DNA of 64,000 nucleotides from Actinospica acidithermotolerans (GTDB taxonomy: Bacteria; Actinomycetota; Actinomycetes; Streptomycetales; Catenulisporaceae), in contig NZ_JAGSOH010000001.1 of assembly GCF_018139625.1 (NCBI RefSeq), positions 124,001 through 188,000 of the forward strand, written 5' to 3'. A model generated the notes under the pieces. The model saw nothing but the letters and a program-made list of their open reading frames with translations, had not been told where the DNA came from and made no database searches. Of this stretch, positions 57,336-64,000 are shown in pieces (within the stretch, counting starts at the first letter, position 1; the number at the start of each line of letters is the position of its first letter). Made by a program: the position numbers and the translations under genes.

Positions 57336-57470
57336 ATGAAGAAGCTACTCCTGCTCGGTGTGGTCGCCGCCGGCGGTTTCCTCGTCTACAAGCAGGTCAA
57401 GGCCGCGGACAAGAGCGAGCAGGACCTGTGGACCGAGGCCACCGACCCGGTCCCGGCAGCCAGCCGCTGA
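57336..57470 (+). CDS. DLW-39 family small protein
   Basis: A 44-residue protein with a hydrophobic N-terminal helix (KKLLLLGVVAAGGFLVYKQ) and the signature acidic end EQDLWTEATDP, in which DLW gives the family its name. Members occur between the gyrA-DUF3566 genes and the tRNA-Ala/Ile genes of actinobacteria. The protein is probably membrane-associated; its function is unknown. The ATG at 57336 is preceded by GAGAGG. Confidence 0.9.
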   Translation: MKKLLLLGVVAAGGFLVYKQVKAADKSEQDLWTEATDPVPAASR

Positions 57471-57515
57471 TCCGCACCGCAGCACCACCCGTCGCCGCGC
57501 GCAGCGGCGGCATCG

Positions 57516-57588
57516 GGGGCCATAGCTCAATTGGCAGAGCACTGCCTTTGCAAGGCAGGGGTTAGGGGTTCAAGTCCCCTTGGCTCCA
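57516..57588 (+). tRNA. tRNA-Ala (TGC anticodon)
   Basis: The acceptor is GGGGCCA / TGGCTCC with one G-T pair. The anticodon arm CTGCC-TTTGCAA-GGCAG has TGC at 57549-57551. The T arm is AGGGGTTCAAGTCCCCT. CCA is not encoded. Confidence 0.98.
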
Positions 57589-57603
57589 CCCGCGCACCTT
57601 CCG

Positions 57604-57636
57604 GGCCGCGAGCGCTGACCGACAGCGCGCGCGGCC
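57604..57636 (+). terminator. Terminator after tRNA-Ala
   Basis: A long GC stem (57604-57617 with 57623-57636, one mismatch) is followed by TTT. Confidence 0.85.
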
Positions 57637-57697
57637 TTTGTCGTCTCATCCGGTGAGAGGCTGTGGAAACACGGTCGGTGCCGCGCCGGTACGCGGC

Positions 57698-57703
57698 TAG
57701 GAT
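57698..57703 (+). promoter_or_regulatory. -10 element of the MocR-like aminotransferase gene
   Basis: TAGGAT 40 bp before the GTG start. A DnaA box-like TGTGGAAAC (57662-57670) lies ~28 bp upstream of it, where it could affect transcription. Confidence 0.45.
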
Positions 57704-57743
57704 GGGGCACGAATGGTGTTCGACGAGGAGGCGATCCGCGCCA

Positions 57744-59027
57744 GTGGACGAGTTCAGCGCTCTTGGTTCCGAAGCCCTGCAGGCTCTCCGTGAGGAGCTG
57801 CGCAAGGATTACGCGCACTTCCAGGATCGGGGGCTGAAGCTCGATCTGACGCGCGGCAAGCCGTCCGCGGAGCAGTTGGACTTCTCGAATGAGCTGCTCG
57901 GGCTGCCGGGGGCGCAGGACTTCAAGGCCGCGGACGGGACGGACACCCGCAACTACGGCGGCCTGCACGGGCTGCCCGAGCTGCGCGAGATCTTCAGCCC
58001 GCTGCTGCAGGTGCCGGTCGACCAACTGCTGGCCAGCGACAACTCCAGCCTTTCGCTGATGCACGACCTGGTCATGCACGCGATGCTCTTCGCGCTGCCC
58101 GGCGGCGAGACGCGCTGGGTGGACGTGCAGCGGCCGGCGTTTCTGTGCCCGGTGCCCGGCTACGACCGGCACTTCTCCATCTGCGAGAAGTTCGGCATCG
58201 AGATGATCCCGGTCGAGCCGACCGAGGACGGCCTGCTGGACATCGACGAGGTGGAGCGGCTCGCGGCCTCGGATCCGCGGATCAAGGGCATCTGGCTCGT
58301 CCCTAAGTACAGCAACCCCACGGGCGTGACGGTCTCCGACCGCACCGCCGAGCGGCTGGCCGGGATGACCACCGCGGCGCCGGACTTCCGGATCTTCTGG
58401 GACGACGCGTACAGCGTGCACCATCTGACCGACCATCGGGTCACCGTCGCGCCGATCGTGCAGCTGTGCGCCGAGGCGGGGAAAGCGGACCGGGTCTTCG
58501 TGCTCGGATCCACCTCGAAGATCACCTTCGCCGGCGCCGGCGTGTCCTTCCTGGGCAGCTCCCCGGCCAACCTGCAGTGGTACCTCGGGCACATCGCCAA
58601 GCGGACGATCGGCCCGGACAAGACCAACCACCTGCGGCACGTGCGCTTCCTGCAGGACTCCGAGGGCGTGCAGAAGCTGATGGAGCGTCACCGGGACAAC
58701 CTGGCGCCGAAGTTCGCCAAGGTGCAGGAGATCCTGGCCGCCGAGCTCGGCGGCACCGGCGTCGCGAGCTGGACCGAGGCCTTCGGCGGATACTTCATCA
58801 GCCTGGACGTGCTCGACGGCACGGCCTCCGAGGTGATCCGGCTGGCCAAGGAGGCGGGCATCGCGCTCACCCCGGCCGGTTCGACCTACCCGTACGGCAA
58901 GGACCCGCGGGACCGCAACATCCGGCTCGCGCCCTCGTTCCCGCCGGTCGCGGACCTCGACACGGCGATGCGCGGCGTGGTGCTCTGCGTGAAGCTCGCC
59001 GCCGTGGAGAAGCTGCTCGAGGGCTAG
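57744..59027 (+). CDS. MocR-like PLP-dependent aminotransferase
   Basis: A 427-residue fold-type I aminotransferase related to the aminotransferase half of MocR regulators, but without a DNA-binding domain. LDLTRGKPSAEQLDFSNELLGLPG and NYGGLHGLPELREIF are N-terminal. The substrate/PLP segments are KYSNPTGVTVSD and FWDDAYSVHHL, and the Schiff-base lysine is in GSTSKITFAGAGVSF. The substrate is unknown. Start GTG 57744 follows GAGGAGGCG; the open frame extends 27 codons upstream through the -10 element. Confidence 0.9.
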   Translation: MDEFSALGSEALQALREELRKDYAHFQDRGLKLDLTRGKPSAEQLDFSNELLGLPGAQDFKAADGTDTRNYGGLHGLPELREIFSPLLQVPVDQLLASDNSSLSLMHDLVMHAMLFALPGGETRWVDVQRPAFLCPVPGYDRHFSICEKFGIEMIPVEPTEDGLLDIDEVERLAASDPRIKGIWLVPKYSNPTGVTVSDRTAERLAGMTTAAPDFRIFWDDAYSVHHLTDHRVTVAPIVQLCAEAGKADRVFVLGSTSKITFAGAGVSFLGSSPANLQWYLGHIAKRTIGPDKTNHLRHVRFLQDSEGVQKLMERHRDNLAPKFAKVQEILAAELGGTGVASWTEAFGGYFISLDVLDGTASEVIRLAKEAGIALTPAGSTYPYGKDPRDRNIRLAPSFPPVADLDTAMRGVVLCVKLAAVEKLLEG

Positions 59028-59042
59028 TCGTCGCGTCCGTTA

Positions 59043-59116
59043 CGGCATCGCTCACGGCCGTAAGTCACGACATCGCTCACGGCGTTAGTCACGACATCGC
59101 TCACGGCATCGCTCAG
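59043..59116. repeat. Short imperfect tandem repeats (CATCGCTCA units)
   Basis: Between the aminotransferase stop and the terminator, CATCGCTCACGGC-type units occur four times, twice within a longer GTCACGACATCGCTCACGGC copy. Period ~24, then 12 bp. Possibly slippage-derived; no function is evident. Confidence 0.75.
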
Positions 59117-59125
59117 GACATCAGA

Positions 59126-59155
59126 GAGGCCCGGTCGCCATCGCGACCGGGCCTC
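59126..59155. terminator. Bidirectional terminator hairpin
   Basis: A perfect 13-bp stem GAGGCCCGGTCGC / GCGACCGGGCCTC with a CATC loop sits between convergent genes. Confidence 0.92.
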
Positions 59156-59173
59156 ATCTGTCGTTCGTCTGCG

Positions 59174-59593
59174 TCAGTCGGCGACGGTGCCCGTGCTTCC
59201 GTTGGCATTGGCCTCGTCGACGCGCTCCTCGGTCCACATGTCGTCGTTGTTGCTGTGCATGCGCTGCCACATCACGGCGCCGGCGCCGATCGCGGCACCC
59301 GCGGCCGTGGCCGCGGCGACCAGACGCCACCTCAGATGCCTCTCGTGCACGCGTTCCAGCTCGGCGCCCTTTAGCACGGCCGCGGCGAGCATCGCTCGTT
59401 TGCCCGCCTCGGGCAGGTACTCCTCCCGCATCCGATGCGAGACGTCCAGAGCCTTGTTCGACATGTCGAGGGCGATCGGGACGGCGACGTCCCGGGTGTG
59501 CGCGATGCGCGGCCCGAGTTCCTGGCGCACGCTCGCATAACGGTCGCGCAGGAACGGTTGCGCCTGCTCCATCAACGCGGTGGTCTTGCTCAC
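59174..59593 (-). CDS. Hypothetical single-pass membrane protein
   Basis: A 139-residue protein without a recognised domain. The N-terminal ~85 residues are polar helices (RDRYASVRQELGPRIAHTRDVAVPIALDMSNKAL). One membrane helix is near 93-108 ([20 protein letters not shown]), and the tail is acidic (DDMWTEERVDEANA). The overall plan and position next to the cyclophilin gene resemble the streptomycete DUF5324 proteins. I cannot confirm homology. ATG is at 59593 with GAGGAGGTACC upstream. Confidence 0.75.
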   Translation of the reverse strand: MSKTTALMEQAQPFLRDRYASVRQELGPRIAHTRDVAVPIALDMSNKALDVSHRMREEYLPEAGKRAMLAAAVLKGAELERVHERHLRWRLVAAATAAGAAIGAGAVMWQRMHSNNDDMWTEERVDEANANGSTGTVAD

Positions 59594-59791
59594 AGCGGTA
59601 CCTCCTCAGGTCACTTGTGGCCTAGTGCCCGGGTATGACCGTCGTATTCGCTGATTGGGCCGTTCAGTGACGGGCCGCCGAGCCCTGGAAACCAGGACAC
59701 AGAACGGCAACCAAGACCGCGCCCCGCACCCTGCGCTGCGGGGCACATGGGAGAATGACGGCGCACCTGTAAACGGAAGAGAGGGCCCGTC

Positions 59792-60334
59792 ATGGCCGAA
59801 GAGACCTATGCCGTGCTGAAGACGAACCTCGGCGACATCACCATCCAGCTGTTCCCGAACCACGCGCCGAAGACCGTGCGCAACTTCGTGGAGCTGGCCG
59901 AGGGCACGCGCGAGTACACCGACCCGAACACGAACAAGCCGGGTAGCGGCCCGTACTACGACGGCACGATCTTCCACCGCATCATCGCGGGCTTCATGAT
60001 CCAGGGCGGCGACCCGCTGGGCCAGGGCTTCGGCGGCCCCGGCTACGCCTTCGACGACGAGATCCACCCGGACCTGCGCTTCGACAAGAAGTACCTGCTC
60101 GCCATGGCCAACGCCGGCGTGCGCGGCGGCCGCGGCACCAACGGCTCGCAGTTCTTCATCACCGTCTCCACGCCGGCGCACCTGAACGGCAAGCACACCA
60201 TCTTCGGCGAGGTCGCGGACGAGGCCAGCAAGAAGGTCGTGGACGAGATCGCCAACGTGCCGACCGGCCCGGGCGACCGTCCGCTGCAGGACGTCGTGCT
60301 GCAGCAGGTCGTCATCGAGCGCCGGCAGGGCTGA
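59792..60334 (+). CDS. Peptidyl-prolyl cis-trans isomerase (cyclophilin type)
   Basis: A 180-residue cytosolic cyclophilin that speeds proline isomerisation. FHRIIAGFMIQGGDP, MANAGVRGGRGTNGSQFFITVS and HLNGKHTIFGEV are the canonical active-site segments, including the catalytic Arg of FHRI. No signal peptide is present. ATG 59792 follows AGAGAGGG. It is 27 bp upstream of the rhomboid gene, so the two are probably co-transcribed. Confidence 0.96.
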   Translation: MAEETYAVLKTNLGDITIQLFPNHAPKTVRNFVELAEGTREYTDPNTNKPGSGPYYDGTIFHRIIAGFMIQGGDPLGQGFGGPGYAFDDEIHPDLRFDKKYLLAMANAGVRGGRGTNGSQFFITVSTPAHLNGKHTIFGEVADEASKKVVDEIANVPTGPGDRPLQDVVLQQVVIERRQG

Positions 60335-60361
60335 GGCCCGGCCGGGGGAGGAACCGCCGCA

Positions 60362-61345
60362 GTGAGCAGCAGCACACCCTCGGACGAGCGGCCGCCGGCG
60401 GCGGTCGGTGAGACCCGCGAGCAACGGCCCGCGGGCGCTCCGGTGTGCTTCCGGCACCCGGATCGGGAGACCTATCTGCGCTGCCACCGCTGCGAGCGGT
60501 CCATCTGCACGGACTGCATGGTGCCCGCGGCCGTCGGACACCAGTGCCCCGAGTGCGTGCGCGGCGCGGCGAAGACAGTGCGCCAGGCGCGCACCGTCGC
60601 GGGCGGCCGGGTGCATTCCCGGCAGGGCGTGGTCACGATCGGGATCATCGCCGTCTGCGTCGTGATGTACGGCCTGCAGCAGCTGATCGGCGAGGCCTTC
60701 ACCACCCGGATGGAGCTGCTGGGGATAGCGGGCTCCTCGTCCGCCACGCCGAGCGCGGTCAACATAGGGGTGGCCAACGGCGAGTGGTACCGACTGCTGA
60801 CGTCGATGTTCGTGCACGAGAGCCCGGCCCACATCGGGCTCAACATGCTCTCGCTGTGGTGGATCGGCGTGCCGGTGGAGACCCGGCTCGGCCGGCTGCG
60901 CTACCTGCTGACCTATCTGGTCTGCGGGATCGGCGCCTCGGCCGTCTCCTTCGCCTTCATGGGGCGCTACGACGCCTCGCTCGGCGCCTCCGGCGCCATC
61001 TTCGGCCTGCTCGGCGTCCTCGCGGTGATGGCCTACCGCGAGAAGCTGGACATGCGCCCGATCCTGTTCGTGATCGTCATCAATCTGGCCTACAGCTTCG
61101 GGGTGGCCGGGATCGACTGGCACGCGCACCTCGGCGGCCTCGGCTGCGGGCTGCTGATGGGGCTCGCCTTCGCCTACGCGCCGCGGCCCGAGCGCGCGAC
61201 CGCCTGGTACCGCAATCCGCAGAACCTGGTGCCGCTCGGCGCCGGGGCCGCGCTGCTCGTACTCACCGTCGTGCTCGTCGGCGTGCACTCGAGCACGCTG
61301 CAGAACTCGGCGCTCGCCGCCTCGCTGACCGCGATCATCCGCTGA
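60362..61345 (+). CDS. Rhomboid family intramembrane serine protease
   Basis: A 327-residue membrane protease. The N-terminus carries a B-box-like zinc finger (CFRHPDRETYLRCHRCERSICTDCM...CPEC) and then six to seven helices. The catalytic dyad is Ser210 (GASGAIFG) and His254 or His256 (IDWHAHLGG). HxGLNM appears as HIGLNM in the second helix. Substrates are unknown. Actinobacterial rhomboids of this type have the same zinc finger. The start is GTG 60362. Confidence 0.93.
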   Translation: MSSSTPSDERPPAAVGETREQRPAGAPVCFRHPDRETYLRCHRCERSICTDCMVPAAVGHQCPECVRGAAKTVRQARTVAGGRVHSRQGVVTIGIIAVCVVMYGLQQLIGEAFTTRMELLGIAGSSSATPSAVNIGVANGEWYRLLTSMFVHESPAHIGLNMLSLWWIGVPVETRLGRLRYLLTYLVCGIGASAVSFAFMGRYDASLGASGAIFGLLGVLAVMAYREKLDMRPILFVIVINLAYSFGVAGIDWHAHLGGLGCGLLMGLAFAYAPRPERATAWYRNPQNLVPLGAGAALLVLTVVLVGVHSSTLQNSALAASLTAIIR

Positions 61346-61394
61346 TCTCCGCTCGGTTCCACGGGCTGAGACGGCTTCGGGACAGTGTCACAAC

Positions 61395-61523
61395 TTGTCC
61401 ACAGGCTTCGAGTTATCCACAGATGCGCCGCCGACTCCTCCACAGGTTTTCCACAGTGTGGAAAAGGGCCCCGAGTCTGTGGATAACCTGGTCGTCGGAT
61501 CTCCTGTCGTCGGCTGTGGATAA
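61395..61523. promoter_or_regulatory. DnaA-box cluster between rhomboid gene and crgA
   Basis: In the convergent 185-bp gap 61346-61530 there are TTGTCCACA (61395-61403), TTATCCACA (61413-61421), TTTTCCACA (61447-61455), TGTGGAAAA (61457-61465), TGTGGATAA (61478-61486) and TGTGGATAA (61515-61523). Four are exact consensus, and a degenerate TCCTCCACA is at 61436-61444. The middle pair forms a 19-bp palindrome. The gap is convergent, so promoter control is unlikely. Confidence 0.85.
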
Positions 61524-61530
61524 AACGCGA

Positions 61531-61785
61531 TCAGCGCCAGCGCGTGGAGATCGCGAAGCCGCCCGCGATGAATCCGAAGCCGATCACGACGTTCCACGCG
61601 CCCAGCGCGTCGACCCAGCTGATGCTCGAGGCCAGGTAGTACAGCACCATCCAGCCCAGGCCGATGACGAAGAACGCGACCATGAACCGAGGCACCCAGG
61701 CCGAGGACTCCAGCTTGATCTTCTGCGGCTTCGGCTCGGTCGGCGGCGTGTACGCCACCTTGTCCCGGGTCTTCGACTTCGGCAC
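61531..61785 (-). CDS. crgA: Cell division protein CrgA
   Basis: CrgA (84 residues) is the small actinobacterial membrane protein that coordinates septation and binds FtsZ and other divisome parts. The N-terminus VPKSKTRDKVAYTPP and two helices (WVPRFMVAFFVIGLGWMVLYYL and WNVVIGFGFIAGGFAIST) match the family. I chose the GTG at 61783-61785, which gives the usual 84 residues with GGAGAG upstream; a GTG four codons earlier is open. Confidence 0.94.
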   Translation of the reverse strand: MPKSKTRDKVAYTPPTEPKPQKIKLESSAWVPRFMVAFFVIGLGWMVLYYLASSISWVDALGAWNVVIGFGFIAGGFAISTRWR

Positions 61786-61978
61786 GGAACTCTCCACGTC
61801 ATGAGGTCATTGGACGACTGGTTGTCGCTGATACAGCGTAGCTGTGCGGGCTGCTCTAGGACAGTCCGCATTATCCGATTGCTACCTGAGAGCGGCATGG
61901 GAGACCGGCGTGTCGGGCCCTGAGTAGTCCCCAGCCTGTGGGAGGTTCGCTGTGCGCGGCCCGCCCGAATCCGAAAAG

Positions 61979-61987
61979 TTATCCACA
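61979..61987. promoter_or_regulatory. DnaA box upstream of the small membrane protein gene
   Basis: TTATCCACA, exact consensus, 34 bp before the GTG at 62021. It is an outlier of the nearby cluster and could influence this promoter. The rest of the 235-bp gap (61786-62020) shows no feature. Confidence 0.6.
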
Positions 61988-62020
61988 GACGGGTGTGGAC
62001 TGTGCGGAGAGGAGCCCCCC

Positions 62021-62185
62021 GTGTACGCGTTGATCTGGCGTCGGCTGCCCGGCCCCCTGTGGATGAAGCTGGCGTGTGCGGTCGTCCTGGTTTCCCTGTT
62101 GGTCGTCTTACTGTTCGGCTGGGTTTTCCCCTGGGTCGAACCGTATCTGCCGTTCTCCGGCAGCGGGACGATCGGCGGCAGCTAG
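62021..62185 (+). CDS. Small conserved membrane protein
   Basis: A 54-residue single-pass protein: VYALIWRRLPGPLWMKLACAVVLVSLLVVLLFGWVFPWVEPYLPF. The WxxLPGP and WVFPWVEPYLPF signature is typical of small proteins next to crgA/pabA in actinobacteria as I recall them. The GTG at 62021 follows AGGAG; the open frame extends 23 codons further. Function unknown. Confidence 0.8.
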   Translation: MYALIWRRLPGPLWMKLACAVVLVSLLVVLLFGWVFPWVEPYLPFSGSGTIGGS

Positions 62186-62195
62186 CCGGCCCGGG

Positions 62196-62825
62196 CTAAG
62201 CGGCCCGGCCGGCGAGGGTCGGCGCGAGGCCGACCGCGGCCTCGCGCGCCGCCGGGTCGCCGCACACGGCGAGCCAGTTGGCCAGCATCCGGTGGCCGCC
62301 GTCCGTGAGCACCGACTCCGGGTGGAACTGCACCGCCTCGATGGGCAGCTCGCGGTGCCGCACCCCCATGACGATCTCGTCGGTGCGCGCCGTCACGATC
62401 AGTTCCGGCGGCACGGTCGCGGGTTCGATCGCCAGCGAGTGGTACCGGGTCGCCGTGAACGGGTTCTCCAGGCCCTCGAAGACGCCGAGCCCGTCGTGCG
62501 TCACCTCGCTCGTCTTGCCGTGCATCAGCTCCGGCGCCCGGCCGACCGTAGCGCCGAAGGCGACGCCGATCGACTGCAGCCCGAGGCAGACGCCGAACAG
62601 CGGCTGACGGGTCGTCGCGCAGTGCCGGACCATCTCGATGCACACGCCCGCGTGCTCCGGTGTGCCGGGGCCCGGGGAGAGCAGTACGCCGTCGAAGCCG
62701 TCGGCGTCGTCCACCGACACGGCGTCGTTGCGGCGCACGTCGCACTCCGCGCCGAGCTGGTACAGGTACTGCACCAGGTTGTAGACGAACGAGTCGTAGT
62801 TGTCCACGACGAGGATGCGCGCCAT
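62196..62825 (-). CDS. Aminodeoxychorismate/anthranilate synthase component II (glutamine amidotransferase)
   Basis: A 209-residue class I glutamine amidotransferase that supplies ammonia to a chorismate-using partner. The nucleophile is Cys80 (FGVCLGLQSIG), and the His/Glu pair is in FHPESVLT. The N-terminus LVVDNYDSFVYNLVQYL is that of PabA/TrpG. No component I gene is in the window, so whether it serves folate or tryptophan synthesis cannot be decided; bifunctional use is common. Confidence 0.92.
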   Translation of the reverse strand: MARILVVDNYDSFVYNLVQYLYQLGAECDVRRNDAVSVDDADGFDGVLLSPGPGTPEHAGVCIEMVRHCATTRQPLFGVCLGLQSIGVAFGATVGRAPELMHGKTSEVTHDGLGVFEGLENPFTATRYHSLAIEPATVPPELIVTARTDEIVMGVRHRELPIEAVQFHPESVLTDGGHRMLANWLAVCGDPAAREAAVGLAPTLAGRAA

Positions 62826-62847
62826 CGGTCCAGTCCTCGCAGCCGGC

Positions 62848-64000
62848 TCAGCCGTTGCCGTTGTTGCCGCCGTTGAGCCCGCCCAGCAGGCCGCCGGTGC
62901 TGGAGTCGGTGGCGGTCGGGGTGGCCGTCGCGGTCGCCGTGTCGGTGGCCGAGGCGCCGGCTCCGGACGAGCAGGTGATCGTGATCGACGTGCCCTTGTT
63001 CACCGTGCTGTTCGGCGCCGGGCTCGTGGTGATCACGGTGTTCGCCGCGAAGGACGGGCTCGCCTCGTAGGTGAACTGGCTGTTGACGCTCAGGCCCATG
63101 CCGGTCAGCTCCGAGTCGGCGTCGCTGCAGCTCTTGTTGACCACGTCGCTCGGCACGGTCACGGTGCCCGGGCCGCCCGAGATCACCACGACCAGCGGGG
63201 TGGTCACGGGCTCGGTCTGGCCGAGCAGCGACTTGCCGTTCGCGTCCTGGATGTCGATCGCGTCGCCGACGGCCACCGAGGAGCTCGTCTGCTGCTTGGT
63301 CGTCACGTTCGTGAAGCCCTTGGACTGCAGCGTGGAGACCGTCTGGCTGCCGCTGGTGTTCGTCAGCGTGGACGGCAGCGTGTACTGCACCGGGCCGGAC
63401 GAGACGCAGTACCCGACGGCCTGGCCGAGGGTGGCCGAGGCGCCGGAGGCCGGGCTCTGCGAGATGATCTCGCCGCTCTTGATCGAGTTGCTGCTGGTCC
63501 CGCTGCCGCAGTTGGAGGTGCCGAGCTTGTAGCCGGCGTTCTTCAGCGTCGTCTCGGCCTGGGTCAGCGTCTGCCCGGTGATCGTCGGGACGGTGCCGGT
63601 GGTCGCGCTGCTGCCGGCGAAGACCGTCTTGAAGACGAAGATCGCGAGCACCGCGAGGACGACCACGACCACGCCGAGGATGATCCAGCCGGTCTTGTCC
63701 TTCTCCTTGCCGCGGGTGGCCGGGGAGGCTCCGGCCCGGCGCGAGCGCGGCACCTCGTCCTCGGGGGCCTCCTGGCCGTACTCGGAGCCCTGGTACGCCG
63801 TCGGCTCGTAGCGGGTCTGCGCCGCCGCGGAGCCGTAGCCCCCGGCTCCGTAGCCGCGGCCGGACGGGGAGGACATCACCGTGGTCGGGGCGGCCGCCGC
63901 GCCGAAGCCCGCGGCCACCGTCGGGGCGGCGGCGACCGGGCGGCCGTCGAGGGCGCGCTCGAGGTCGGCGCGCATGTCGTCCGCGGACTGGTAGCGCTCG
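62848..64000 (-). CDS. PASTA-domain Ser/Thr protein kinase (PknB-type), C-terminal part
   Basis: The 3' part (~384 codons) of a gene that continues past the right edge. It begins inside the last helix of the kinase C-lobe (RYQSADDMRADLERAL). A juxtamembrane linker follows, then one membrane helix (WIILGVVVVVLAVLAIFVFKTVFAG) and about three extracellular PASTA repeats with the T-L/V-x-x-A-x-x-x-L pattern. The C-terminus is Thr/Ala- then Gly/Asn-rich. PknB-type kinases sense muropeptides or lipid II and control growth. The gene follows the usual actinobacterial location near crgA. The catalytic domain is not in view. Confidence 0.93.
   Translation of the reverse strand, partial: ERYQSADDMRADLERALDGRPVAAAPTVAAGFGAAAAPTTVMSSPSGRGYGAGGYGSAAAQTRYEPTAYQGSEYGQEAPEDEVPRSRRAGASPATRGKEKDKTGWIILGVVVVVLAVLAIFVFKTVFAGSSATTGTVPTITGQTLTQAETTLKNAGYKLGTSNCGSGTSSNSIKSGEIISQSPASGASATLGQAVGYCVSSGPVQYTLPSTLTNTSGSQTVSTLQSKGFTNVTTKQQTSSSVAVGDAIDIQDANGKSLLGQTEPVTTPLVVVISGGPGTVTVPSDVVNKSCSDADSELTGMGLSVNSQFTYEASPSFAANTVITTSPAPNSTVNKGTSITITCSSGAGASATDTATATATPTATDSSTGGLLGGLNGGNNGNG

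Noticed and set aside
59043-59116. Tandem repeats as a CRISPR array
   Set aside because: The units are only 12-24 bp, no spacers of constant length separate them, and no cas genes are present.
61395-61523. The DnaA-box cluster as a second replication origin
   Set aside because: There is no trio tract and no obvious AT-rich melting region, and dnaA-dnaN has all standard origin features. Titration or regulation is a better fit.

Overview
The window is a GC-rich actinobacterial chromosome segment that contains the replication origin. The order rnpA-rpmH / dnaA-oriC-dnaN-gnd-recF-DciA-gyrB-gyrA-DUF3566-tRNA-Ile-DLW39-tRNA-Ala runs to the right. jag-yidC-yidD-rnpA, rsmG-parA-parB, trxA-trxB, sigM-like, pseudokinase, murJ, DUF6049 and cca lie to the left. 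This matches the origin neighbourhood known from Streptomyces and its relatives. HspR/HAIR heat-shock control, a CrgA homologue, DLW-39 and a large secreted S53 (sedolisin) protease also fit a mycelial, possibly acid-tolerant actinomycete. A Catenulispora/Actinospica-like organism is my guess; the sequence does not prove it.

Layout. 1-7.5 kb holds a histidine-utilisation cluster: an RpiR-type regulator (cut by the window edge) and hutH on the minus strand, divergent from hutU, an M20 amidohydrolase, hutF and hutI, which are translationally coupled. A strong hairpin ends it. 7.5-10.7 kb is a secreted sedolisin-type protease with three C-terminal repeats. 11-18 kb is the chaperone operon dnaK-grpE-dnaJ-hspR-clpB behind two HAIR operators that sit on the promoter. 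18-30 kb is mixed housekeeping: a DUF2617 protein, an SRPBCC protein, a FadR-type regulator, pyrE, DedA, fba, purA, a class-III aminotransferase, an enoyl-CoA hydratase, an MFS permease and cca. Several of these look leaderless.

29.6-38 kb carries envelope genes: a DUF6049 protein, the MurJ flippase, a separate membrane pseudokinase, an ECF sigma/anti-sigma pair, and thioredoxin with its reductase. 39-42.3 kb is parB-parA-rsmG with five parS sites, one inside parB and three clustered before parA. 42.4-45 kb is the membrane-insertion/RNase P cluster, closed by a 15-bp terminator. 45-57 kb is dnaA to gyrA, with oriC in the 627-bp dnaA-dnaN gap. There, two abutting DnaA boxes are followed by a (CTA)4 tract, which looks like the DnaA-trio basal unwinding element first described in Bacillus. 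57-64 kb holds two tRNAs, a MocR-like aminotransferase, a cyclophilin, a rhomboid protease, crgA, a small membrane protein, a type-1 glutamine amidotransferase (PabA/TrpG) and the 3' end of a PASTA kinase gene.

I see no prophage, insertion sequence, CRISPR array or biosynthetic cluster. The most interesting non-genic signals are the DnaA-trio-like element at oriC, a second dense DnaA-box cluster in the convergent rhomboid-crgA gap about 14 kb from oriC, parS inside parB, and a perfect 14-bp inverted repeat before the S53 protease.
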